From contig NZ_AP014627.1 in the NCBI RefSeq assembly GCF_001547895.1, positions 5,025,501 through 5,089,500 on the forward strand: DNA of 64,000 nucleotides, in the 5' to 3' direction. Both the position numbers and the translations under genes were made by a program. Source of the stretch: Pseudomonas sp. Os17 (GTDB taxonomy: Bacteria > Pseudomonadota > Gammaproteobacteria > Pseudomonadales > Pseudomonadaceae). The notes beneath the pieces were generated by a model, which was not told the DNA's origin, did not search any database, and saw only the letters and a program-made list of their open reading frames with translations. Within the stretch, counting starts at the first letter, position 1; each line of letters opens with the position of its first letter. This document shows, one piece after another, positions 9,239-16,779 of this stretch.

Positions 9239-10045
9239 ATGAAGCACAACGTCATTCTTGTGGTGCTCGACGGCCTCAACCACGAAGTGGCCCGACACGC
9301 CATGGGCCACCTGCAAGCCTACGTCGGCGCAGGCCGCGCCGCCCTGTACAAGTTGCAATGCGAGCTGCCGGCCCTGTCCCGCCCCCTGTACGAATGCATC
9401 CTCACCGGTGTCGCCCCCATCGACAGCGGCATCGTGCACAACCAGGTCTCGCGCCTGTCCACCCAGCGCAGCCTGTTCCACTATGCCCGCGAGGCCGGCC
9501 TGATCACCGCCGCGGCGGCTTACCATTGGGTCAGCGAGCTCTACAACCGCAGCCCGTTCAACGCCCCCCGTGACCGCCATACCGCCAACCCGGAACTGCC
9601 GATCCAGTACGGCCACTTCTACTGGAGCGATCACTACCCCGATTCCCACCTGTTCGCCGATGCGGAGCACCTGCGCCTGCGCCATCAGCCGAACCTGCTC
9701 CTGGTGCACCCGATGAACATCGACGATGCCGGGCACAAGCACGGCCTGGACAGCGCCCAGTACCGCAACAGCGCGCGCTCGGCGGACATCATCCTCGCCG
9801 ACTATCTGCAAGGCTGGCTCGAGGCCGGCTATCAGGTGCTGGTGACGGCCGACCACGGCATGAACAACGACCGCTCGCACAACGGCCTGCTGGCCGAGGA
9901 GCGGGAAGTCCCGCTGTTCGTGCTCGGCGATGCCTTCAGCCTCGACCCCAACGCCACGCCCAAACAAACCGAGCTGTGCGGCACCGTCTGCCAACTGCTG
10001 GGCGTGCCCCATAACAAACCTTTCTGCCGGGAGCTGTTGCAGTGA
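9239..10045 (+). CDS. Alkaline phosphatase superfamily hydrolase (nucleotide pyrophosphatase/phosphodiesterase-like)
   Basis: A 268-aa protein with the metal-binding motifs of the alkaline phosphatase superfamily: VVLDGLN (Asp11), a likely nucleophile in LPALSRPLYE (Ser47), DDAGHKHG, and TADHGMNNDRSHN. Known relatives include phosphodiesterases/pyrophosphatases and phosphonoacetate hydrolase PhnA. No signal peptide is visible, so it should act in the cytoplasm on an imported substrate. The ATG at 9239 is used because the upstream extension translates the REP element. Its stop overlaps the permease GTG (GTGA). The nucleophile assignment is tentative. Confidence 0.85.
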   Translation: MKHNVILVVLDGLNHEVARHAMGHLQAYVGAGRAALYKLQCELPALSRPLYECILTGVAPIDSGIVHNQVSRLSTQRSLFHYAREAGLITAAAAYHWVSELYNRSPFNAPRDRHTANPELPIQYGHFYWSDHYPDSHLFADAEHLRLRHQPNLLLVHPMNIDDAGHKHGLDSAQYRNSARSADIILADYLQGWLEAGYQVLVTADHGMNNDRSHNGLLAEEREVPLFVLGDAFSLDPNATPKQTELCGTVCQLLGVPHNKPFCRELLQ

Positions 10046-10887
10046 ATTCAGTGACCCGCGGCAAATGGCTGGCGGCGCTGTGCCTGGTGCCCTTTGCCCT
10101 GTTCTTCATCGTGTTCCAGATCGCCCCGCTGGCATGGGTGCTGATCAACAGCCTGCAGTCGGAAGAGTTCGGCTGGGGCCTGGCCAACTTCAGCAAGATC
10201 TTCAGTTCGAAGTTCTATCTGCAGGCCATCCAGTACAGCCTGGAGATCAGTTTCTGGTCCAGCGTGTTCGGCATCATCATCGCCGTGCTGGGCAGCTACT
10301 CGCTGCGCCGGGTGGACTCCAGGCTGCGCAACTTCGTCAACGCCTTCGCCAACATGACCAGCAACTTCGCCGGTGTGCCCCTGGCCTTTGCCTTCATCAT
10401 CCTCCTGGGTTTCAACGGCACCATCACCATCATGCTCAAGCAGTCGGGGATCATTCAGGACTTCAACCTGTACTCCAAGACCGGGCTGATCATCCTCTAC
10501 ACCTACTTCCAGATCCCCCTGGGCGTGCTGCTGCTCTATCCGGCCTTCGACGCCCTGCGGGAAGACTGGCGCGAATCCGCCGCACTGCTGGGGGCCAGCG
10601 GCTGGCAGTTCTGGCGGCATATCGGCCTGCCGGTGCTGACCCCGGCATTGCTCGGCACCTTCGTCATCCTCCTGGCCAACGCCCTGGGCGCCTACGCCAC
10701 GGTCTATGCCCTGACCACCGGCAACTTCAACGTGCTGCCGATCCGCATCGCCGCCATGGTTTCCGGGGACATCTCCCTGGATCCGAACATGGCCAGCGCC
10801 CTGGCCGTGGTGCTGGTAGCGCTGATGACCCTGGTGACCATCGTCCATCAGCTGCTGTTAAAGAGGAGCTACCATGTCTCGCGCTGA
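10042..10887 (+). CDS. ABC transporter permease, first subunit
   Basis: A 281-aa inner-membrane permease of the BPD_transp_1 type with about six membrane segments. The EAA-type ATPase docking loop is visible as DWRESAALLGASGWQFWRHI near residues 173-195. The start is GTG, overlapping the hydrolase stop by four bases. It overlaps the second permease by 14 bp. With the second permease and the ATPase it forms the importer. Confidence 0.9.
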   Translation: MNSVTRGKWLAALCLVPFALFFIVFQIAPLAWVLINSLQSEEFGWGLANFSKIFSSKFYLQAIQYSLEISFWSSVFGIIIAVLGSYSLRRVDSRLRNFVNAFANMTSNFAGVPLAFAFIILLGFNGTITIMLKQSGIIQDFNLYSKTGLIILYTYFQIPLGVLLLYPAFDALREDWRESAALLGASGWQFWRHIGLPVLTPALLGTFVILLANALGAYATVYALTTGNFNVLPIRIAAMVSGDISLDPNMASALAVVLVALMTLVTIVHQLLLKRSYHVSR

Positions 10888-11674
10888 ACCCGGCTCCGCC
10901 GCGCTCTACCACCGGGTGGTGGTCTACTTGCTGTTCGCCATCCTGCTGCTGCCGCTGCTGGGGACCTTTGTCTACTCCATCGCCAGCAGTTGGTCGGCCA
11001 CCATCCTGCCCAGCGGCTTGACCTTCAAGTGGTACCTGCAACTGTGGAGTGACCCGCGCTTTCTCAACGCCTTCGGCCAGTCGCTGCTGGTCTGCGTCGG
11101 CGCGCTGGTGCTGTCGGTGGTCTTGATCCTGCCGCTGCTGTTCGTGGTGCACTACCACTTTCCCAAGCTCGATGCGCTGATGAACATCCTGATCCTGCTG
11201 CCCTTCGCGGTGCCGCCGGTGGTGTCCTCGGTGGGCCTGCTGCAGCTCTATGGTTCGGGGCCCTTGGCCATGGTCGGCACGCCCTGGATCCTGATCGGCT
11301 GCTACTTCACCGTGGCGCTGCCGTTCATGTACCGGGCCATCACCAACAACCTGCAGGCGATCAACCTGCGGGACCTGATGGACGCCGCCCAACTGCTCGG
11401 CGCCAGCACCTGGCAGGCGGCCTTCTTGGTGGTCCTGCCGAACCTGCGCAAGGGCCTGATGGTGGCGCTGCTGCTGTCGTTCTCGTTCCTGTTCGGCGAG
11501 TTCGTGTTCGCCAACATCCTGGTGGGCACCCGCTATGAAACCCTGCAGGTCTACCTGAACAACATGCGCAACAGCAGCGGCCACTTCACCAGCGCCCTGG
11601 TGATTTCCTACTTCTTCTTTGTGCTGGTTCTGACCTGGGCCGCCAACATCTTGAACAAGGACAAAAGCCAATGA
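10874..11674 (+). CDS. ABC transporter permease, second subunit
   Basis: A 266-aa BPD_transp_1 permease with about six membrane segments and an EAA-like loop (DLMDAAQLLGASTWQAAFLV). It is the heterodimer partner of the preceding permease. It overlaps the upstream gene by 14 bp, with GGAG inside that gene as its ribosome-binding site, and overlaps the ATPase gene by four bases. Confidence 0.9.
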   Translation: MSRAEPGSAALYHRVVVYLLFAILLLPLLGTFVYSIASSWSATILPSGLTFKWYLQLWSDPRFLNAFGQSLLVCVGALVLSVVLILPLLFVVHYHFPKLDALMNILILLPFAVPPVVSSVGLLQLYGSGPLAMVGTPWILIGCYFTVALPFMYRAITNNLQAINLRDLMDAAQLLGASTWQAAFLVVLPNLRKGLMVALLLSFSFLFGEFVFANILVGTRYETLQVYLNNMRNSSGHFTSALVISYFFFVLVLTWAANILNKDKSQ

Positions 11675-12660
11675 GCTTCGTCAGCGTCCAACACCTGCAA
11701 AAGAACTACGCCGGCACCACGGTGTTCAGCGACATCAATTGCGAAATCCGCAAGGGCGAGTTCGTCACCCTGCTGGGCCCGTCCGGCTGCGGCAAATCCA
11801 CGCTGCTGCGCTGCATCGCCGGGCTGACCCCGGTGGACGGCGGCAAGATCCTCCTCGACGGCCAGGACATCGTGCCCCTGAGCCCGCAGAAACGCGGGAT
11901 CGGCATGGTGTTCCAGAGCTACGCGCTGTTTCCAAACATGACGGTGGAACAGAACGTGGCCTTTGGCCTGCGCATGCAGAAGGTCAACGCCGACGACAGC
12001 CACAAGCGTGTGCAGGAAGCCCTGCAACTGGTGGAGCTCAACGACTACGCCAGCCGCTACCCGCATCAACTGTCCGGCGGCCAGTGCCAGCGCGTGGCCC
12101 TGGCCCGCTCCCTGGTGACCCGCCCGCGCCTGCTGTTGCTGGACGAACCGCTGTCGGCCCTGGATGCGCGGATCCGCAAGCACCTGCGTGAACAGATCCG
12201 CAACATCCAGCGGGAGTTGGGACTGACGACCATCTTCGTCACCCACGACCAGGAAGAAGCGCTGACCCTGTCCGACCGGATTTTCCTGATGAACCAGGGC
12301 AAGATCGTCCAGAGTGGCGACGCCGAAACCCTCTACACGGCACCGGTGGATGCCTTCGCCGCGGGCTTTATCGGCAACTACAACCTGCTGTCCGCCGAGA
12401 GCGCCAGCAAGTTGCTGCAACGGCCAGTCAACGGGCGCATCGCCATTCGCCCGGAAGCCATCGAACTGCGCAAGGAAGGGCAACTCGATGCCCTGGTACG
12501 CAGTCACAGCCTGCTGGGCAACGTGATCCGCTATCGGATCGAAGCCCGTGGCGTGGAACTGGTGGTGGATGTACTCAATCGTTCGGCCGATGACCTTCAT
12601 GCAGACGGCCAGCGTCTGGCATTGACCATCGATCCGGCAGCCCTGTGTGAGGTAGCCTGA
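11671..12660 (+). CDS. ABC transporter ATP-binding protein
   Basis: A 329-aa ATPase with all hallmark motifs: Walker A GPSGCGKST (residues 36-44), Q-loop FQSYALFPNM, signature LSGGQCQR, Walker B LLLLDEPLSALD and H-loop VTHDQEE. The C-terminal 90 residues resemble a TOBE-type regulatory domain, as in polyamine, iron and 2-aminoethylphosphonate importers. It energises the two upstream permeases. Confidence 0.93.
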   Translation: MSFVSVQHLQKNYAGTTVFSDINCEIRKGEFVTLLGPSGCGKSTLLRCIAGLTPVDGGKILLDGQDIVPLSPQKRGIGMVFQSYALFPNMTVEQNVAFGLRMQKVNADDSHKRVQEALQLVELNDYASRYPHQLSGGQCQRVALARSLVTRPRLLLLDEPLSALDARIRKHLREQIRNIQRELGLTTIFVTHDQEEALTLSDRIFLMNQGKIVQSGDAETLYTAPVDAFAAGFIGNYNLLSAESASKLLQRPVNGRIAIRPEAIELRKEGQLDALVRSHSLLGNVIRYRIEARGVELVVDVLNRSADDLHADGQRLALTIDPAALCEVA

Positions 12661-12700
12661 TGGCATTCACGCAATTGATCCTGAAGAGAGAGCGGCACTG

Positions 12701-13354
12701 ATGGCCTTGGCAATTTTTGATCTGGACGAAACCCTGATTCACGGCGACTGCGCCACCCTCTGGAGCGAACAGATGGGCCGCCTGGGCTGGGTCGACAGCG
12801 AATCGTTCATGCGCCGCAACCATGAACTGATGGACGCCTACAGCCATGGCAAGCTGGCCATGGAGGAGTTCATGGACTTCAGCCTGGAGCCCATGACCGG
12901 ACGCACGCCGCAAGAAGTCGCACACCTGGTCGAGCCCTGGGTCGAAGAGGTGATCGAACCGATCATCTTCAGCGATGCCTGCAAGGCCATTGCCGCCCAT
13001 CGCCAGGCCGGCGACCGGATCCTGGTGATTTCGGCCTCGGGCACCCATCTGGTGAAGCCGATAGCGGCCCGCCTGGGCATCGACGAAGTGCTGGGCATCG
13101 AGCTGGAAGTGCAGCATGGGGTCTACAGTGGCCGCACCGTTGGCACCCTGACTTACCGCGAAGGCAAGATCACCCGTCTGCTGGAATGGCTGGATGCCGA
13201 GGAAGAAAACCTGGAAGGCGCGACCTTCTACTCCGACTCGCGCAACGACCTGCCGTTGCTGCTGCGAGTGGATCATCCGCAAGTGGTGAACCCGGACCCG
13301 GTATTGCGTGAGCACGCCGAGAAGGCCGGCTGGCTGATCCATCACTGGAAGTGA
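12701..13354 (+). CDS. HAD-IB family phosphatase (SerB-like)
   Basis: A 217-aa haloacid dehalogenase hydrolase. Motif I is FDLDETLIHGD (Asp7 nucleophile, Asp9 acid/base), motif II is ISASGTH, and the acidic motif is YSDSRNDLPLL. Relatives dephosphorylate small molecules such as phosphoserine. It starts 40 bp after the ATPase, so it is probably the last gene of the cassette and may remove phosphate from the product of the upstream hydrolase. The substrate is unknown. Confidence 0.85.
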   Translation: MALAIFDLDETLIHGDCATLWSEQMGRLGWVDSESFMRRNHELMDAYSHGKLAMEEFMDFSLEPMTGRTPQEVAHLVEPWVEEVIEPIIFSDACKAIAAHRQAGDRILVISASGTHLVKPIAARLGIDEVLGIELEVQHGVYSGRTVGTLTYREGKITRLLEWLDAEEENLEGATFYSDSRNDLPLLLRVDHPQVVNPDPVLREHAEKAGWLIHHWK

Positions 13355-13386
13355 CCCACCCCCAAGCTCCCCGAAGCTGGCTGGTG

Positions 13387-13456
13387 CAGGAGCTGGCGGC
13401 CAGCCAGCAGCCTGTCAGGCCTGACGCCCCCTTCGTCGGCAGGCCTGCTTCTACAG
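13387..13456 (+). repeat. Decayed REP-like inverted repeat
   Basis: GCAGGAGCTGGC...GCCAGCC and GGCAGGCCTGCTTCTACAGG resemble two eroded REP halves in the gap between the convergent HAD and oxidoreductase genes. Confidence 0.35.
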
Positions 13457-13459
13457 GGT

Positions 13460-14422
13460 TCAGATCAAGCTGGAGTCGATCACCAGCACCAGCTTGCCCG
13501 ATACCTTGTTGGTCGCCAGTTCGGCGAAGGCGGCTTCAGCGTCCTGAATCGGGAAGGTCTTGGCCAACTGCGGGCTCAGACGCCCTTCGGTGAACAGCGG
13601 CCAGACATTTTGCCCGAGGTCGCTCAGCAGGTCGGCCTTGAACTGCTCGTTGCGGCTGCGCAGGGTCGAGCCCAGCAACTGGATGCGCTTGGCCAGAACC
13701 TGGGCCAGGTCCAATTGCGCTTCGCGCCCCCCCATCAAGCCAATCAACACCCAACGCCCATCCACGGCCAGCAATTTGATGTTGTCGGCCGCGTAATTGG
13801 CGCCTACCGGATCAAGGACGACATCGAATGGGCCGAAGTCCCGCAGCGCCTCCAGGCCATCGGTGCGTACCACACCGCCCTGGGCACCCAGGCTTTCGCA
13901 ATAGGCCAGGCGATCGGCGGAACCGACACTGACCCAACACGGATTGCCGAACGCCTTGCACAATTGAATGGCGGCCGAACCGACACCACTGGCCCCGGCG
14001 TGCAACAGCACCTTCTCCCCGGGCTTGAGCGCCGCCAGTTGGAACAGATTGAGCCAGGCGGTGGCGTAGACCTCGGGCAGTGCCGCCGCCTCGACCAGGG
14101 ACAGCCCCTCAGGCACCGGCAGCACATGGCGCGCATCCACCACCACTTCCTCGGCCATGCCGCCACCGGCGAGCAGCGCGCACACCCGATCGCCGATCTG
14201 CCAGGACGAACCCGGGCCGACTTCGCTGATAATCCCGGAGCACTCCAGCCCCAGGATCGGGCTGGCTCCCGGCGGCGGCGGATAAAGTCCGGCTCGCTGC
14301 AGCAGATCGGCACGATTGAGCCCCGCAGCCGCCACACGAATGCGAACTTGCCCTACATCACAGGCCGGACTTGGTTCTTCAACCCACTCCACATGACCTT
14401 CAACGCCTTGCAATGCTTTCAC
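13460..14422 (-). CDS. NAD(P)H quinone oxidoreductase (zinc-independent MDR family)
   Basis: A 320-aa medium-chain dehydrogenase/reductase of the quinone oxidoreductase (PIG3/QOR) subgroup. The N-terminal GroES-like domain contains AGLNRADLLQRAGLYPPPP, and the Rossmann fold carries LLHAGASGVGSAAIQLCK. The catalytic zinc cysteines of alcohol dehydrogenases are missing, as expected for this subgroup. It probably reduces quinones with NADPH. It is divergent from prc. Confidence 0.9.
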   Translation of the reverse strand: MKALQGVEGHVEWVEEPSPACDVGQVRIRVAAAGLNRADLLQRAGLYPPPPGASPILGLECSGIISEVGPGSSWQIGDRVCALLAGGGMAEEVVVDARHVLPVPEGLSLVEAAALPEVYATAWLNLFQLAALKPGEKVLLHAGASGVGSAAIQLCKAFGNPCWVSVGSADRLAYCESLGAQGGVVRTDGLEALRDFGPFDVVLDPVGANYAADNIKLLAVDGRWVLIGLMGGREAQLDLAQVLAKRIQLLGSTLRSRNEQFKADLLSDLGQNVWPLFTEGRLSPQLAKTFPIQDAEAAFAELATNKVSGKLVLVIDSSLI

Positions 14423-14448
14423 AGTGCCTCCATAGTGAGTCTGGACTG

Positions 14449-14476
14449 AGCCCGGAGCGGTAGCACCGGGCTTTTT
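14449..14476 (+). terminator. Intrinsic terminator-like hairpin upstream of prc
   Basis: AGCCCGG (14449) pairs with CCGGGCT (14466-14472) across a 10-nt loop and is followed by TTTT. No plus-strand gene ends here, so it may stop antisense transcription of the oxidoreductase or act in a prc leader. Confidence 0.5.
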
Positions 14477-14560
14477 GCATTATGCGACCGGCCCTTATGG
14501 AACCGGCGACTTCAAAGACGGCCTAATATGCGTTATCAATTGCCCCCGCGTCGAATCAGC

Positions 14561-16645
14561 ATGAAGCATTTGTTCCCCAGCACCGCCCTCGCCCTTTTCA
14601 TTGGTTTCGGCTTACTGCCGATGTCGACCAATACGTTCGCAGCCAATAGCTGGGACAACCTTCAGCCCGATCGCGATGAGGTAATTGCCAGCCTCAATGT
14701 TGTAGAACTGCTCAAACGCCACCATTACAGCAAACCGCCGCTGGACGATGCGCGCTCGGTGATCATCTATGACAGCTACCTGAAGCTGCTGGATCCGTCG
14801 CGCAGCTACTTTCTGGCCAGCGACATTGCGGAATTCGACAAATGGAAAACCCAGTTTGACGACTTCCTCAAGAGCGGCGACCTGAACGCCGGGTTCACCA
14901 TCTACAAGCGTTATCTGGACCGGGTCAAAGCGCGTCTGGACTTCGCCCTCGCGGAACTCAACAAAGGCGTCGACAAGATCGACTTCAACGCCAAGGAAAC
15001 CTTGCTGATCGACCGCAAGGACGCGCCATGGCTCAAGACCACCGCAGAACTCGACGACCTGTGGCGCAAACGCGTCAAGGACGAAGTGCTGCGGATGAAG
15101 ATCGCCGGCAAGGATCCCAAGCAGATCCAGGAAACCCTGACCAAGCGCTACAAGAACCAACTGGCGCGCCTGGACCAGACCCGAGCCGAAGATATCTTCC
15201 AGGCCTACATCAACACCTTCGCCATGTCCTACGATCCGCACACCAATTATCTGTCGCCGGATAACGCGGAAAACTTCGACATCAACATGAGCCTGTCGCT
15301 GGAAGGCATCGGCGCCGTGTTGCAGAGCGACAACGACCAGGTCAAGGTCGTGCGCCTGGTGCCGGCAGGCCCGGCGGACAAGACCAAGCAAGTAGCGCCT
15401 GCGGACAAGATCATCGGCGTTGCCCAGGGCAACAAGGAAATGGTCGACGTGGTGGGCTGGCGCCTGGACGAAGTGGTCAAGCTGATCCGCGGCCCGAAAG
15501 GCACCCTGGTGCGCCTGGAAGTGATCCCGGCGAGCAACGCGCCAAATGATCAGACCAGCAAGATCGTGCCCATCACCCGTGAAGCGGTGAAGCTCGAAGA
15601 CCAGGCAGTGAAGAAGTCGATCCTCAACCTCAAGCAGGACGGCAAGGACTACAAGCTCGGGGTGATCGAGATCCCGGCCTTCTACCTGGACTTCAAGGCC
15701 TTCCGCGCCGGTGATCCGGACTACAAGAGCACCACCCGCGACGTGAAGAAACTGCTGACCGAGTTGCAGAAAGACAAGGTCGACGGCGTCGTCATCGACC
15801 TGCGCAACAACGGCGGCGGCTCTCTCCAGGAAGCCACCGAACTGACCAGCCTGTTCATCGACAAGGGCCCGACCGTCCTGGTACGCAACGCCGATGGCCG
15901 TGTTGATGTGCTCGAAGACGAGAACCCCGGCGCCTTCTACAAAGGGCCGATGGCGCTGTTGGTCAACCGCCTCTCGGCTTCGGCTTCGGAAATTTTCGCC
16001 GGCGCCATGCAGGACTACCACCGCGCACTGATCATCGGTGGCCAGACCTTCGGTAAAGGCACGGTGCAGACCATTCAGCCACTGAACCACGGCGAGCTGA
16101 AGCTGACCCTGGCCAAGTTCTACCGGGTTTCCGGACAGAGCACCCAGCATCAGGGCGTGCTGCCGGACATCGGCTACCCATCGATCATCGACACCAAGGA
16201 AATCGGCGAAAGCGCCCTGCCTGAAGCCATGCCATGGGACACCATCCGCCCGGCCATCAAGCCCGCCATGGATCCGTTCAAGCCGTTCCTGGCCCAGCTC
16301 AAGGCCGAACACGAAAGCCGTTCGGCGAAAGATCCGGAGTTCGTGTTCATCCGCGACAAACTGGCCCTGGCACAGAAACTGATGGCGGAAAAGACCGTCA
16401 GCCTCAACGAAGCCGAGCGTCGCGCACAACATGCCGACATCGAAGCCAAGCAACTGGCCCTGGAAAACGCTCGTCGCAAGGCCAAGGGCGAAGAGCCGCT
16501 CAAAGAGCTGAAGAAAGAGGACGAAGACGCGCTGGCCGCTGCCGAGCCGGACAAGACCAAGCCGGAAGATGACGCCTACCTGAGTGAAACCGGGCGCATC
16601 CTGCTGGACTATCTGAAGCTCAACACCTCGGTGGCCAAGCACTGA
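14561..16645 (+). CDS. prc: Carboxy-terminal (tail-specific) protease Prc
   Basis: A 694-aa periplasmic S41 protease. A signal peptide ends near residue 27. The long N-terminal Prc domain is followed by a PDZ domain (about residues 230-320) and the catalytic core, with LSASASEIFAGAMQDYHRALIIG supplying the catalytic Ser in SASE and the Lys in FGKGT. In P. aeruginosa the orthologue AlgO/Prc degrades truncated MucA and affects alginate production. The ATG at 14561 is chosen for the signal peptide; an in-frame ATG at 14528 would add 11 residues and cannot be excluded. A strong terminator follows. Confidence 0.93.
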   Translation: MKHLFPSTALALFIGFGLLPMSTNTFAANSWDNLQPDRDEVIASLNVVELLKRHHYSKPPLDDARSVIIYDSYLKLLDPSRSYFLASDIAEFDKWKTQFDDFLKSGDLNAGFTIYKRYLDRVKARLDFALAELNKGVDKIDFNAKETLLIDRKDAPWLKTTAELDDLWRKRVKDEVLRMKIAGKDPKQIQETLTKRYKNQLARLDQTRAEDIFQAYINTFAMSYDPHTNYLSPDNAENFDINMSLSLEGIGAVLQSDNDQVKVVRLVPAGPADKTKQVAPADKIIGVAQGNKEMVDVVGWRLDEVVKLIRGPKGTLVRLEVIPASNAPNDQTSKIVPITREAVKLEDQAVKKSILNLKQDGKDYKLGVIEIPAFYLDFKAFRAGDPDYKSTTRDVKKLLTELQKDKVDGVVIDLRNNGGGSLQEATELTSLFIDKGPTVLVRNADGRVDVLEDENPGAFYKGPMALLVNRLSASASEIFAGAMQDYHRALIIGGQTFGKGTVQTIQPLNHGELKLTLAKFYRVSGQSTQHQGVLPDIGYPSIIDTKEIGESALPEAMPWDTIRPAIKPAMDPFKPFLAQLKAEHESRSAKDPEFVFIRDKLALAQKLMAEKTVSLNEAERRAQHADIEAKQLALENARRKAKGEEPLKELKKEDEDALAAAEPDKTKPEDDAYLSETGRILLDYLKLNTSVAKH

Positions 16646-16713
16646 AGATGATGGCAATTTAATTCGATCGCTCCCCGGATCGTCATTAAACAGTCATCAT
16701 TCTGTCGTGAAAT

Positions 16714-16763
16714 AAAGGACCGGGCGCCGCTCTTGAACTGGAGCGGCGCCCGGTCCTTTTTTC
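16714..16763 (+). terminator. Strong intrinsic terminator after prc
   Basis: AAAGGACCGGGCGCCGCTC and its complement form an approximately 18-bp stem with an 8-nt loop, ending in TTTTTT. It separates prc from the EAL/GGDEF gene. Confidence 0.92.
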
Positions 16764-16779
16764 ATCGACAGAGATCGCC

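Noticed and set aside
14612..16657. 681-codon minus-strand frame opposite prc
   Set aside because: Shadow of prc; composition is low-complexity and no family resemblance is seen, while prc has a complete protease architecture.
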